DNA of 64,000 nt from positions 10,244-74,243 of the forward strand of contig JBNPEA010000052.1 of NCBI GenBank assembly GCA_051117315.1, in the 5' to 3' direction. The position numbers were made by a program, and so were the translations under genes. The stretch comes from Salinarimonas sp051117315. GTDB lineage: Bacteria; Pseudomonadota; Alphaproteobacteria; Rhizobiales; Beijerinckiaceae. This document shows, in pieces, positions 16,497-25,029 of the stretch; positions within the stretch are counted from its first letter, which is position 1, and each line of letters opens with the position of its first letter. The notes beneath the pieces were generated by a model. That model did not search any database. It had not been told where the DNA came from and saw only the letters and a list, made by a program, of their open reading frames with translations.

Positions 16497-17927
16497 ATGG
16501 ACCACACCGACCTCTACATCGACGGCGCCTTCCGGCCCGGTGCCGCGGGCGCGCGCTTCGACGTGATCGACCCCGCCGACGAGAGCGTGCTCGCCTCCGT
16601 CGCCTCCGCCGAGGTCGAGGATGCCGAGGCCGCGCTCGACGCCGCCGCGCGCGCCTTCCCGGCCTGGGCGGCGCGCACGCCGCGCGAGCGCGCCGAGATC
16701 CTGCGCAAGGCGTTCGAGCTGATGAGCGCGCGGCGCGACGACTTCGCCCGGCTGATCACCCGAGAGAACGGCAAGGCCGGCGCGGACGCGCGGGGCGAGG
16801 CGACCTACGCGGCCGAGTTCTTCCGCTGGTTCTCCGAGGAGGCCGTGCGTGCCGACGGGCACCTCGGCCGCGCGCCGGCCTCGGGCGCGCGCATCCTCGT
16901 CCAGCACAAGCCCGCCGGCATCGCCGTGCTGATCACGCCGTGGAACTACCCGGCGGCGATGGGCACCCGCAAGATCGCGCCGGCGCTGGCTGCCGGCTGC
17001 CCCGTGGTGATCAAGCCCGCCTCCGAGACGCCGCTGACCATGCTCGCGCTGATGCCGCTGCTCGAGGAGGCGGGCGTGCCGCCGGGCGTCGTCAACGTGC
17101 TGCCCTCGCGCCGCACCGGCGCCATCGTCGACCACATGCTGCACGATTCCAGGGTGCGGGTCGTCTCCTTCACCGGCTCCACCGGCGTCGGGCGCACGCT
17201 CCTGCGCGGTGCCGCCGACCAGGTGCTCAAGCCGGCGATGGAGCTCGGCGGCAACGCGCCGCTGCTCGTGCTGCACGACGCCGACGTCGACGTCGCGGTC
17301 GAGGGCGCGATGCTCGCCAAGATGCGCAACCTCGGCGAGGCCTGCACGGCGGCCAATCGCTTCTACGTCCACGAGAGGGTGGCCGAGCCCTTCGTCGCGC
17401 GCTTCACCGAGCGCATGGCGGCGTTGAAGGTGGGCAACGGGCTCGACCCCGAGGTCGATGTCGGGCCGCTCGTGAACGCCGACACCCGCGACAAGGTCGC
17501 CGCCTTCGTCGCGGACGCGGTCGCCAAGGGCGCACGGGTGCGCCTCGGCGGGCGACGCCCCGACGGGCCGGGCTTCTTCTACCCGCCGACCGTGCTCACC
17601 GACGTCCCCGACGACGCCGACTGCCTGCGCGACGAGATCTTCGGCCCCGTCGCCGCGATCCAGACCTTCACGGACGAGGAGGACGCCATCCGCCGCGCCA
17701 ACGACACGGAATACGGCCTCGTCGCCTACGTCTTCACCCGCGACATGGCCCGCGGCCTCTCGGTCTGCGAGCGGCTCGACTACGGCATGGTCGGGCTCAA
17801 CCGGGGCCTCGTGTCCGACCCGGCGGCGCCGTTCGGCGGGGTGAAGCAGTCCGGCCTCGGTCGCGAGGGCGGGCACGAGGGGCTCTTCGAGTTCATGGAG
17901 AGCCAGTACGTCTCGGCGAGCTGGTGA
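16497..17927 (+). CDS. NAD(P)-dependent aldehyde dehydrogenase (succinate-semialdehyde/aldehyde type)
   Basis: This 476-residue ALDH-superfamily enzyme has all catalytic elements: ITPWNYPAAMGTRKIAPALA near residue 147 (Asn for the oxyanion hole), FTGSTGVGRTLL near 225, the general-base Glu249 in MELGGNAPLL and the nucleophile Cys283 in GEACTAANRF. EIFGPVAAIQTF and the C-terminal GGVKQSGLGREGGHEGL are also typical. It oxidises an aldehyde to an acid in the cytoplasm. The gene sits between the two E2-like genes (16 nt after the first and 13 nt before the second), so its substrate is probably an intermediate of the same pathway. Confidence 0.91.
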   Translation: MDHTDLYIDGAFRPGAAGARFDVIDPADESVLASVASAEVEDAEAALDAAARAFPAWAARTPRERAEILRKAFELMSARRDDFARLITRENGKAGADARGEATYAAEFFRWFSEEAVRADGHLGRAPASGARILVQHKPAGIAVLITPWNYPAAMGTRKIAPALAAGCPVVIKPASETPLTMLALMPLLEEAGVPPGVVNVLPSRRTGAIVDHMLHDSRVRVVSFTGSTGVGRTLLRGAADQVLKPAMELGGNAPLLVLHDADVDVAVEGAMLAKMRNLGEACTAANRFYVHERVAEPFVARFTERMAALKVGNGLDPEVDVGPLVNADTRDKVAAFVADAVAKGARVRLGGRRPDGPGFFYPPTVLTDVPDDADCLRDEIFGPVAAIQTFTDEEDAIRRANDTEYGLVAYVFTRDMARGLSVCERLDYGMVGLNRGLVSDPAAPFGGVKQSGLGREGGHEGLFEFMESQYVSASW

Positions 17928-17940
17928 GGAGACGCGCGCC

Positions 17941-18867
17941 ATGACCCAACCCGGCACGACCCCCGTGATCGTAAGCCCCTCCGTGCGCGCCCACGCGCGC
18001 CGCAACGGCATCGACGTCGACCGGCTCGGCGCGGAGATCGGGCGCGAGGCGATCGCGCGCGAGGACATCGACCGCAGGCTCGCAAATGCGCCCGCGGCCG
18101 AGGCTCCCGCCGCGGCGACCGCCGCGGACGGCGGCCATGCGCGGCACTGGGCGGTGGATCACGCCGCCTACGGGCCGGTGACCTCCGAGCCGCTCTCGCG
18201 CTTTGCCAAGGTCTCGGCGGCGGCGATGGCGGCGGCCCAGGCGCGCATCCCCGCGGTGACGCACCACGACGTCGCCGACGTCTCCGCGCTCGAGGCCTTC
18301 CGCGCCGGCCTGAAGGCGGAGGCGGCGGCGCGGGGCGTGCGCCTCACGGCGCTGGCCTTCCACGTCGTGGCGCTGGCGCGCACGCTCACCGACCACCCGC
18401 GCTTCAACGCGGCGCTGTCCGAGGACGGCGAGACGCTGCACCTGAAGGGCTACGTCGACGTCGGCATCGCCATCGACGCGCCCCACGGGCTCAGCGTTCC
18501 GGTGATCCGCGGGGCGGACGGGAAGGGACTGTGGACGATCGCCGCCGAGATCGCCGATCTCGCCGGCCGCGCCCAGGCGCGCAAGGTCCGTCCCGACGAG
18601 ATGGGCGGCGCGGGCATGACGATCTCCAATCTCGGCGGCATCGCCGGGCGCGGCTTCACGCCGATCGTCAACCCACCGGAAGTGGCGATCCTCGGCATCA
18701 GCCGCGCCGAGGTCTCGCCCGTGTGGGACGGCGAGGCCTTCCGGCCGCGACCGCTCGTGCCGCTCGACCTGAGCTACGACCATCGTGTCATCAACGGCGC
18801 GGACGCGGCGCGTTTCCTCGCGCAGTATGCGCGCCTGATCTCCGATCCGCGCCGGCTGCTGCTGTGA
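17941..18867 (+). CDS. E2 acyltransferase lacking a lipoyl domain (PSBD plus catalytic domain)
   Basis: This 308-residue protein begins directly with a peripheral subunit-binding domain (VSPSVRAHARRNGIDVDRLG, residues about 12-50), then a linker, then a 2-oxoacid dehydrogenase acyltransferase domain from about residue 80 to the end. The catalytic motif DHRVINGADAARF is intact with His281, and VGIAIDAPHGLSVPVI, TISNLGGIAGRGFTPIVNPP and AILGISRAE are typical. A lipoyl domain is missing, so it cannot act alone; the lipoyl carrier at 15428-16480 could supply it in trans. Together the two genes look like one E2 split into carrier and transferase parts. Confidence 0.85.
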   Translation: MTQPGTTPVIVSPSVRAHARRNGIDVDRLGAEIGREAIAREDIDRRLANAPAAEAPAAATAADGGHARHWAVDHAAYGPVTSEPLSRFAKVSAAAMAAAQARIPAVTHHDVADVSALEAFRAGLKAEAAARGVRLTALAFHVVALARTLTDHPRFNAALSEDGETLHLKGYVDVGIAIDAPHGLSVPVIRGADGKGLWTIAAEIADLAGRAQARKVRPDEMGGAGMTISNLGGIAGRGFTPIVNPPEVAILGISRAEVSPVWDGEAFRPRPLVPLDLSYDHRVINGADAARFLAQYARLISDPRRLLL

Positions 18868-18905
18868 GCGCCGGCGCGCGACGAGGGCCACCCGGGGAGG
18901 GCGCG

Positions 18906-19676
18906 ATGAGTCTCGCGGCACTGTTCGATCTGTCCGGCCGCACGGCCCTCGTCACCGGCTGCCGGCGCGGCATCGGCCGCGCCATGGCGGTTGCGCTCGC
19001 CGAGGCGGGTGCCGACGTGGTCGGCGTCTCGGCCGGGCTCGAGGCGGACGGCGGCGATGTCGGCGCGGACGTGGCGCGCGCCGGCCGGCGCTTCACGGCG
19101 CATCGCTGCGATCTCGGCGACCGCGCGGCGCTCGACGCTCTGGTGAATCGCCTCGACGCCGGCCCGCCGATCGACATCCTGGTCAACAATGCCGGCATCA
19201 TCCGCCGCGCCCCCGCCGCCGAGCATGCCGACGACGACTGGGACGCGGTGCTCGACGTGAACCTCACCGCCCCCTTCCGCCTGGCGCGGGCGCTGGGCAG
19301 CCGGATGATCGCGCGCGGGAGCGGCGGCAAGATCGTCTTCACCGCCTCGGTACTTTCGTTCCAGGGCGGCATCCTGGTTCCCGGCTATGCGGCGGCGAAG
19401 GGCGCGATCGCGCAGCTGACCAAGGCGCTGGCCAACGAGTGGGCGGCGCACGGCGTCAACGTCAACGCCATCGCACCGGGCTACGTCGCCACCGACAACA
19501 CGGCCGCGCTCCAGGCGGACGCGGAGCGGACCGCCGCGCTGCTCGCCCGCGTGCCGGCCGGGCGCTGGGGCACGCCGCGCGACCTCGCCGGCGTGACGGT
19601 CTTCCTGTGCGCTACGGCCTCGGACTTCGTGCACGGCGCGGTCATCCCCGTCGACGGAGGCTGGCTCGCACGCTGA
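18906..19676 (+). CDS. SDR family oxidoreductase (2-deoxygluconate/gluconate dehydrogenase-like)
   Basis: From the ATG at 18906, behind a GGGGAGG site, the product has 256 residues. It has TGCRRGIGRAMAVAL as the cofactor motif, DILVNNAGIIRRAP near residue 95, catalytic Ser in FTASVLSFQGG and Tyr-Lys in PGYAAAKGAIA near 162, and the usual NAIAPGYVATDN and IPVDGGWLAR tail. The pattern is close to the KduD/Gno group acting on keto-sugar acids, but only the SDR family is certain. It is the last gene of the E1/E2 operon; a perfect hairpin spans its stop codon. Confidence 0.87.
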   Translation: MSLAALFDLSGRTALVTGCRRGIGRAMAVALAEAGADVVGVSAGLEADGGDVGADVARAGRRFTAHRCDLGDRAALDALVNRLDAGPPIDILVNNAGIIRRAPAAEHADDDWDAVLDVNLTAPFRLARALGSRMIARGSGGKIVFTASVLSFQGGILVPGYAAAKGAIAQLTKALANEWAAHGVNVNAIAPGYVATDNTAALQADAERTAALLARVPAGRWGTPRDLAGVTVFLCATASDFVHGAVIPVDGGWLAR

Positions 19677-19687
19677 GCGTGCGAGCC
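19663..19687 (+). terminator. perfect 11-bp hairpin spanning the operon's final stop codon
   Basis: GGCTCGCACGC (19663-19673) and GCGTGCGAGCC (19677-19687) pair perfectly around the TGA stop, which forms the 3-nt loop. The location at the end of a long operon supports a transcription-ending or 3'-protecting role, although no T-run follows. Confidence 0.55.
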
Positions 19688-19887
19688 CGGTATCGGTCGC
19701 TGGAAACACGGTAGAGGAAGTCCTGCGGCCCTCGGGGCGCACGGCCGTCGTGCCGCCGCGCGGATGGCGGCCTGCACGCCGCGGGAACATTTCCGAAGGC
19801 AGTCCGCTTAAAAAATTCGAAGGAAAGTTGCGCGATCAGACATCCGTCGGGCATAAGAGCGGCCCGGAAACCGGCAGCAACCCCCCG

Positions 19888-20352
19888 ATGCGTCCCGAAG
19901 ATCTCGTCGCCACACTGTCCCAGAAGCTGTCGACGGCCGTCCTCGTCACCGGCCCCGACCTGCAATGGCCCGGACCCACGATTCGCTGGGTGAACCGCGC
20001 CTTCCTCTCGCTGACCGGCTATTGCGCCGACGACCTCATCGGGCGCGACCCGCGCATGCTGCAGGGGCCGGGCACGAGCCGGATCGCGGTCAGCGCGTTC
20101 TCTCGTGGGTTGCGCGAGGCCGGCGAGTACCACGGTGTCCTGACGAATCATCGCCGCGGCGGCGAGCCCTACCTGTGCGAGATCGACGTCAGGCCCCTGC
20201 GCGGCCCCGACGGGGAGCCGCTCGCCTTCGTGGCGTTCGAACGGGAGGTGACGCGTCGCCGCGGACGTCCGCCCGCCGGGACCTTCGGGCGTTACGTGCC
20301 CATCGACGAGAGCACGATCGGGGAGCTGCCGGGCGTCTTCGTGCGCGGCTAG
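19888..20352 (+). CDS. stand-alone PAS domain protein
   Basis: The likely ATG at 19888 gives 154 residues; the frame is open back to a GTG at 19750, so the start is uncertain and no strong ribosome-binding site decides it. The protein is essentially one PAS domain: WVNRAFLSLTGYCADDLIGR near residue 38, GRDPRMLQGPGTS, a NHRRGGEPYLCEIDVRPLRG strand and a PLAFVAFEREVT end, followed by a 30-residue tail. It resembles LOV domains in layout, but the GxNCRFLQG adduct motif reads GRDPRMLQG, so the flavin-binding Cys is absent. No output domain is present, so it probably works through a protein partner. Confidence 0.7.
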   Translation: MRPEDLVATLSQKLSTAVLVTGPDLQWPGPTIRWVNRAFLSLTGYCADDLIGRDPRMLQGPGTSRIAVSAFSRGLREAGEYHGVLTNHRRGGEPYLCEIDVRPLRGPDGEPLAFVAFEREVTRRRGRPPAGTFGRYVPIDESTIGELPGVFVRG

Positions 20353-20400
20353 AGCATCATCCCACCAAGTGGAATCCGGTTGGTGGATCAGATGATGCTC
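20352..20400. repeat. alphaproteobacterial palindromic intergenic repeat / bidirectional terminator
   Basis: Outer arms GAGCATCATC (20352-20361) and GATGATGCTC (20391-20400) are perfectly complementary, and inner arms CCACCAA (20362-20368) and TTGGTGG (20380-20386) extend the stem around a GTGGAATCCGG loop. The arrangement and the GTGGAA-CCGGTT core match a palindromic repeat family familiar from Rhizobiales genomes. It sits between the convergent PAS and LysR genes and could end transcription from both sides. Confidence 0.75.
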
Positions 20401-20445
20401 CACAAGGAAGCCTAGAGCGTCGCGCCCGCGACACACCCCCGCGCA

Positions 20446-21318
20446 TCACGCCGGCGCGCAGCGCCGCCCCTCGTACAGGTCCGCGTGCTGCAGCACCATC
20501 TCGATGGTCCGGTCGCCCACGGCGCGGATGTGCGGGTGGTAGCGGGCCTCGTTGTGGAAGACGATGTGCTGCGCCTCGGTCAGCGGCTCGATCACCGGGC
20601 CGTGGCGGCGCAGGATGGGAATGCCGTCGCCGACGAAGCAGGGCAGGATCGTCACGCCGACACCGGCGAGGACGAGGTCGAAGAGCGTCTGCGGGTTGCT
20701 GGCATAGGTCGCGATGTCGGCGCCGTGCCGTTCCAGCACCCAGATGCTGGGCCTGGTCACGGCGAGGTCGGGCTCGATGCCGATCCACGGCAGCGCGGCG
20801 TCGTCGGCGCGGTCGCGATGCACGAAGGCGGCGTGGGCCACCTGCGTCAGGCGGCGGCCGGCGAGGTTCGGGCTGGTGGGCGGCGCCGTGCGCAGGTCGA
20901 TGTCGATCTCGCGCTGCTCGATGTTCAGCCGCGCCTCGCTGGCGAGGAACATCACGTCGAACGGGTCCTCGCTGCGCGACAGGTGCGCGAAGCCGTGCGC
21001 CAGGAAGCGCATCGTCCAGGTGTCGCCGGACAGGCGCACCCGCGGCTTCGACGCCCGGCCGCCCAGCCAGCGCTCGAAGTCCTGGTAGCCGCGGGTCATC
21101 GGCTGGAGCTTGGCCAGGACGCATTCCCCGTCCTTGGTGAGCTGGTATCCGCTCCGGTGTCGGTGGAACAGCCTGAGCCCGATCGTGTCCTCGAGCTGCG
21201 CCACCCGCCGGCCCAGCGTGGCGGGCGACGCGTCGAGCTTGCGGGCCGCTTCCGAGATCGTCCCGCACTCCGCGACCGCGACGAAGACCTGGAGGTCGTC
21301 GAGACTGAGGTTTTTCAT
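20446..21318 (-). CDS. LysR family transcriptional regulator
   Basis: This 290-residue protein has an N-terminal LysR winged helix (LDDLQVFVAVAECGTISEAA, then ASPATLGRRVAQLEDTIG) at residues about 5-65. The C-terminal substrate-binding-like domain is divergent, with QREIDIDLRTAPPTSPNLAG near 135 and LVLAGVGVTILPCFVGDG near 220. The Leu-Gly-Arg-Arg form of the recognition helix is shared with the LysR protein at 27188-28057, so the two belong to one subgroup. No divergent target gene lies within 500 nt upstream. Two direct TCAAACGTG repeats just upstream of its start may be its own binding sites. Confidence 0.88.
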   Translation of the reverse strand: MKNLSLDDLQVFVAVAECGTISEAARKLDASPATLGRRVAQLEDTIGLRLFHRHRSGYQLTKDGECVLAKLQPMTRGYQDFERWLGGRASKPRVRLSGDTWTMRFLAHGFAHLSRSEDPFDVMFLASEARLNIEQREIDIDLRTAPPTSPNLAGRRLTQVAHAAFVHRDRADDAALPWIGIEPDLAVTRPSIWVLERHGADIATYASNPQTLFDLVLAGVGVTILPCFVGDGIPILRRHGPVIEPLTEAQHIVFHNEARYHPHIRAVGDRTIEMVLQHADLYEGRRCAPA

Positions 21319-21872
21319 TTTCGAGAAGCCCCTCTCAAACGTGCACGCTATTCAAACGTGTCCTCACCCCTCAACATTGCCGCATCGCAGCATCGACGCA
21401 AGGAGAGATCGCAGCGTAGCGGCCACGAGAGAGCGGCCATCCGGGTCGCCTCTCATGGGTTGCATTCAACCGATTCCCGCCCGTGAGTTGTCGCGGCGGG
21501 ATGCGGGAGACCCCCGGCGCCGACCGGCCGCAGGCCTCGACCCGGCCTCGTCTCGCAACGGCGACAGTACCGGACGCCACCGGCCGAACGCCGAGATACT
21601 CCTGACGAGAAAAGAGATTGCGGCCGCGGGCCGACTCGCGTCCTGCCGCGCCGACGTCGGCCGGCGATCGTCCACGAGACCGTGCCGGCCGCTGCGCCGA
21701 CGGTTGCCCCGCGCCTCGAGGCGCGCGCAACGGCGCGTCCGCTCATTCGCGTCGCGTGCTGCCGGTCCAAGGTCCGGGGGAAGCGACGTTGCACCGCACA
21801 ACACGCGGGGAGCGAGTTCGCGCGCAGCGCGGGTGCCTCGCTCGCCCGGCCTCGCATTCGGAGCGTCCATCC
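21319..21872. other. intergenic region without a supported gene
   Basis: This 554-nt stretch separates the LysR start from the ubiA-like gene. The first 60 nt are noticeably AT-richer and hold the TCAAACGTG repeats. The rest is GC-rich, and its open frames in several phases have Arg/Ala/Pro-rich translations that look like noise. It must contain the promoter for the five-gene cassette starting at 21873, but no clear -35/-10 pair stands out. Confidence 0.5.
21335..21360 (-). promoter_or_regulatory. direct repeats upstream of the LysR gene
   Basis: TCAAACGTG occurs at 21335-21343 and again at 21352-21360, spaced 17 bp start to start, within 45 nt of the LysR start codon. Two same-face half-sites are consistent with an autoregulatory binding site, but no protein-specific motif supports this further. 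Confidence 0.35.
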
Positions 21873-22841
21873 ATGATCCGTGATCTCGAGCAATCCCGCC
21901 CTCCGACCGACCAGCTGATCCGCCGCGTCGCGGACCATCTCGCCTTGCTGCGTCCCACGCACGCCACGAAGTCGCTCGTGGCGATCTCGATCGGCCCGGC
22001 GCTGATGGTCGGCGGGGCCACGCTGCCCGCGCTGATCGACCTCGCGGGTACCATCGCGCTGTTCGTGCTGGCGTCATCGTCCGTCTACGTCGTCAACGAC
22101 CTGTCCGACATCGAGCGGGACCGCCTGCATCCGAGCAAGCGTCGCCGCCCGCTCGCTTCGGGTGCGGTCTCGCCGCGCACGGCATTGTGGATGCTCGCGG
22201 GCCTCGTCGCGGCGATGATCGGCCTGTCGGTCACCCTGCCGCCGATCCTGCCGGCGATCGTGGCGCTCTACCTCGCCAGCAATCTCGCCTACAGCCTCCT
22301 CCTCAAGCACGTGCCGATCGTCGAGATGCTGATCGTCGCGTCCGGCTTCGCGCTGCGCACGGCGGCGGGCTACGTCGCCTTCGGCGCGGTGCCCGACCCG
22401 TGGGTGATCGCGACGGTGCTGGCGGGGAGCCTGCTGCTCACCGTCGGCAAGCGCCGTGCGGAGCTGCAGCGCGCGCACGATTGCGCCGAGCATCGCCCGG
22501 TTCTCGCCCACTATTCGGCATCGCTGCTCGACGCCTACCTCCTCGTCGCCGGCATCGCCTGCTTCGGCGCCGCGGTGGCGGCGATGCTCCACATCCTCGA
22601 TGCGGCGAACCAGCCGGCGCTGTTCTTCGTCAGCCTGCCCTTCGTGATCTACCTGTTCCAGCGCTACCTGCTGCTCGCCTTCGCCGGGACGGGGACGAGC
22701 AACCCGACGCGGCTCCTGCTCGGGGACCGGGTCACCCACGTCGTCCTCGCCGCCTGGGCGACGACGCTCGCGGCCGCGGCGATCCTCGGCGAAACGCTGC
22801 TGTCGGGCGTCGCGCTGGAGATCGGGAGGACGCTCTCTTGA
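21873..22841 (+). CDS. UbiA-family prenyltransferase, decaprenyl-phosphate phosphoribosyltransferase-like
   Basis: The ATG at 21873 gives 322 residues with about eight or nine membrane helices. The first Asp-rich motif, NDLSDIERDRLHPSKRRRP near residue 75, and the cytoplasmic LLTVGKRRAELQRAH segment near 190 match the DPPR synthase branch of UbiA proteins (mycobacterial Rv3806c type), which add phosphoribose from PRPP to decaprenyl phosphate. VEMLIVASGFALRTAAGY also fits. It heads a five-gene cassette with a membrane protein, glycosyltransferase, epimerase and hydrolase. The family is secure; the exact acceptor and donor are inferred. Confidence 0.83.
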   Translation: MIRDLEQSRPPTDQLIRRVADHLALLRPTHATKSLVAISIGPALMVGGATLPALIDLAGTIALFVLASSSVYVVNDLSDIERDRLHPSKRRRPLASGAVSPRTALWMLAGLVAAMIGLSVTLPPILPAIVALYLASNLAYSLLLKHVPIVEMLIVASGFALRTAAGYVAFGAVPDPWVIATVLAGSLLLTVGKRRAELQRAHDCAEHRPVLAHYSASLLDAYLLVAGIACFGAAVAAMLHILDAANQPALFFVSLPFVIYLFQRYLLLAFAGTGTSNPTRLLLGDRVTHVVLAAWATTLAAAAILGETLLSGVALEIGRTLS

Positions 22842-23791
22842 GCGGGGCCCTCCGAGCGTACGTGCAGCGCGCCGAGCCCGCCCTGCGAACGGCGCTGTTC
22901 GTCGTGCGCGCGGCGCTCACCGTCGCGGCGTTGGTGTGGATCGCGACCTTCATCGTCGCGCATCGGGCCGACCTGGCGGACGCCCTCGCCGATCTCGAGC
23001 CGGGCGTCGTCGCCGCCGCGATGGCCTGCGTGCTGATCGGGCTCGTGCCCGGCGCGCTGGCCTGGCAGCGACTGCTCGCGCGCGAGCTGCCCGGCCTGTC
23101 GACGGCGCGGGGTATCCTCGTCTACCTGCGCTCGGGCATCGGCAAGTACACGCCCGGCGGCGTGCTCGCTTTCGCCATCCAGCATCGGCTGCTGCAGCCC
23201 GAAGGGGCGGGCATGGTGCAGCTGGTGCGCGTCTTCGTGGGCACCGCGCTCGCCGCCTGCCTCGGCGCCGGGCTCGTCGGCCTGCCGGCGATCGCGGCGC
23301 TGATCGAGGCCGTGCCCGTCGCCTGGACCGCCGCCGTCGCCCTCCTCGCGATCGGCGCGCTGGCGCTGGCCTGCGGGATCGGGCGCTGGCCGGTCTTCCC
23401 GAGGACGCTGGCGCGCATCGGCGGGCAGCCGCCGGTCCTGTGCACGAGCGTGGCGGCCGTGATGGCGGCGGCCCGTAGGCTGACCGGGACCCACCTCGCA
23501 GTGTTGGGTACGGGGACCGACGCCGGCCCCGTCTTCCTGGTGTCCGCCTACGCCTTCTCGGCGATCGCGGGCATCGTCTTCGCCGTCCTGCCCGGCGCCT
23601 TCGGCGTCCGCGACGGCGTGCTTCTCGTCATTCTCGCCGCCCGGCTGGACCCGGCCGAGGCGATGGCGCTCGCCCTCGTCAGCCGCGCGATGATCGTCGC
23701 CGGCGACGTCGTCGGCACGGGGGTCGCGGCGCTGCTGCTCGCCCGGGCGAGCCCCGCACCCGAACCGAAAGGAGCCTTCCATGACGCATGA
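22838..23791 (+). CDS. LPG-synthase-type transmembrane protein (flippase-like, UPF0104)
   Basis: A TTG at 22838 overlaps the upstream TGA and lies 7 nt after a GGGAGGA site, so it is the best start and gives 317 residues. The protein has about eight membrane helices and the AglD/MprF-N-terminal family layout: GLVPGALAWQRLLARELPGL near residue 67, RSGIGKYTPGGVLAFAIQHR near 95 and AVLPGAFGVRDGVLL near 250. Members lack a catalytic head and are thought to move or hold lipid-linked substrates. Translational coupling to the ubiA-like gene suggests it handles that product. Its end overlaps the glycosyltransferase start by 11 nt. Confidence 0.78.
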   Translation: MSGALRAYVQRAEPALRTALFVVRAALTVAALVWIATFIVAHRADLADALADLEPGVVAAAMACVLIGLVPGALAWQRLLARELPGLSTARGILVYLRSGIGKYTPGGVLAFAIQHRLLQPEGAGMVQLVRVFVGTALAACLGAGLVGLPAIAALIEAVPVAWTAAVALLAIGALALACGIGRWPVFPRTLARIGGQPPVLCTSVAAVMAAARRLTGTHLAVLGTGTDAGPVFLVSAYAFSAIAGIVFAVLPGAFGVRDGVLLVILAARLDPAEAMALALVSRAMIVAGDVVGTGVAALLLARASPAPEPKGAFHDA

Positions 23792-24968
23792 CGTCTCGCG
23801 AGACGACTTCGACGTCGCCGTCGTCCTGAACTACTACGCGCCCTACGTCTCCGGCCTCACCGAGACCGCCCGGATCGTCGCAGAGGGCCTCGCCGACCGG
23901 GGCTGGCGGGTGGCGGTCGTGACGACCCGCCACGACCCGAGCCTGCCCAGGGAAGAGGTGATGCGCGGCGTCCACGTCTTCCGCGCGCCGATCCTGTTCA
24001 AGATCGGCCGCGGGCCGGTCAGCCCCGGCTTCGTGCCGCTGGCGCGACGGATCGCGGCGCGCTCGCGCACGCTCAACCTGCACCTGCCGATGCTCGAGGC
24101 GGCGGCGATCGCGGTGCTGGCGCCGCGCATCCCGATCGTCTCGACCTACCACATCGACATCTGGCTCGCGCCGTCGCTGACGAGCCGGCTACAGATCGCC
24201 GGCGTCAACCTGTCGGCGAGGCTCGCCATCCGCCGCAGCGACCACGTCGTCGTCAACAGCGACGACCAGGCGCGCGGCTCCGTGCTGTGGCGCGCGATCG
24301 ATTCCGTCGAATGGTCCTCGATCCCGGCGCCCTGCCTCGACCCGCGCGGCGGCGCGCCGACTTTCCGCGACGGGCCGGGCCACCATGTCGGCTTCATGGG
24401 CCGGATCGTGGCCGACAAGGGCATCGAGTACCTCATCCGCGGCTTCCGCCGGGTGGCCGAGCCGGAGGATCGCCTGCTGCTGGCGGGCGAGCACGACACG
24501 GTCGCGGGCGGCAGCAACCTCGCCACCCTGCTCGAGGTTGCCGAAGGCGACCCGCGCATCCGCTTCGTCGGGCCGCTGGATCGGCCCGGGACGCGGGACT
24601 TCTACGCCTCGATCGACACGTTCGCGCTCACCTCCGTGGCCGAATCCTTCGGCATCGTGCAGGCGGAGGCGATGATGTGCGGCCTGCCGGTGGTCGGCTC
24701 GGATCTCGCCGGGGGGCGCGTGCCCGTGCTGCAGACCGGCTTCGGCCGGCTCACGCGCCCGCGCGACGTGCCGGCCATCGCCGCCGCGCTCGTCGAGATG
24801 CGCGCCTTCCCCGCCGCCGAGAAGGAGCGCCTCGCCGAGCTGGCGCGCGGGCTCTACGGCGCGGACGGCTGCATCGACCGCTATGCCAGGCTCCTCTCGC
24901 GGCTCTCCAGCGCGCCGGTGATGCAGGGCGGCCCCGCCGTCCCCGTCGTGGCGGAGCAGGAACGATGA
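23781..24968 (+). CDS. glycosyltransferase family 4 protein
   Basis: This 395-residue protein has the GT-B fold of GT4 retaining glycosyltransferases. An N-terminal acceptor domain begins VVLNYYAPYVSGLTETAR with a glycine loop near residue 22. The C-terminal donor-binding domain has GFMGRIVADKGIEYLIRGF near 207 and the EX7E motif ESFGIVQAE near 290, followed by GLPVVGSDLAGG. It should transfer a nucleotide-linked or lipid-linked sugar at the cytoplasmic membrane face. A GGAAAGGAG-like site precedes the ATG, and the start lies within the previous gene. Confidence 0.9.
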   Translation: MTHDVSRDDFDVAVVLNYYAPYVSGLTETARIVAEGLADRGWRVAVVTTRHDPSLPREEVMRGVHVFRAPILFKIGRGPVSPGFVPLARRIAARSRTLNLHLPMLEAAAIAVLAPRIPIVSTYHIDIWLAPSLTSRLQIAGVNLSARLAIRRSDHVVVNSDDQARGSVLWRAIDSVEWSSIPAPCLDPRGGAPTFRDGPGHHVGFMGRIVADKGIEYLIRGFRRVAEPEDRLLLAGEHDTVAGGSNLATLLEVAEGDPRIRFVGPLDRPGTRDFYASIDTFALTSVAESFGIVQAEAMMCGLPVVGSDLAGGRVPVLQTGFGRLTRPRDVPAIAAALVEMRAFPAAEKERLAELARGLYGADGCIDRYARLLSRLSSAPVMQGGPAVPVVAEQER

Positions 24969-25029
24969 GCCTGGGCGCCTCTCACCGCAGCGGCCCGTCG
25001 CGGCCGCACCGTCACGGACAGGAGACACG

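Noticed and set aside
13434..18867. Acetoin dehydrogenase (acoABC) operon
   Set aside because: No acoX or acoR is present, and the E2 pair is unlike the single AcoC; the substrate was left open.
19888..20352. LOV blue-light photoreceptor
   Set aside because: The adduct-forming cysteine is replaced and the motif reads GRDPRMLQG.
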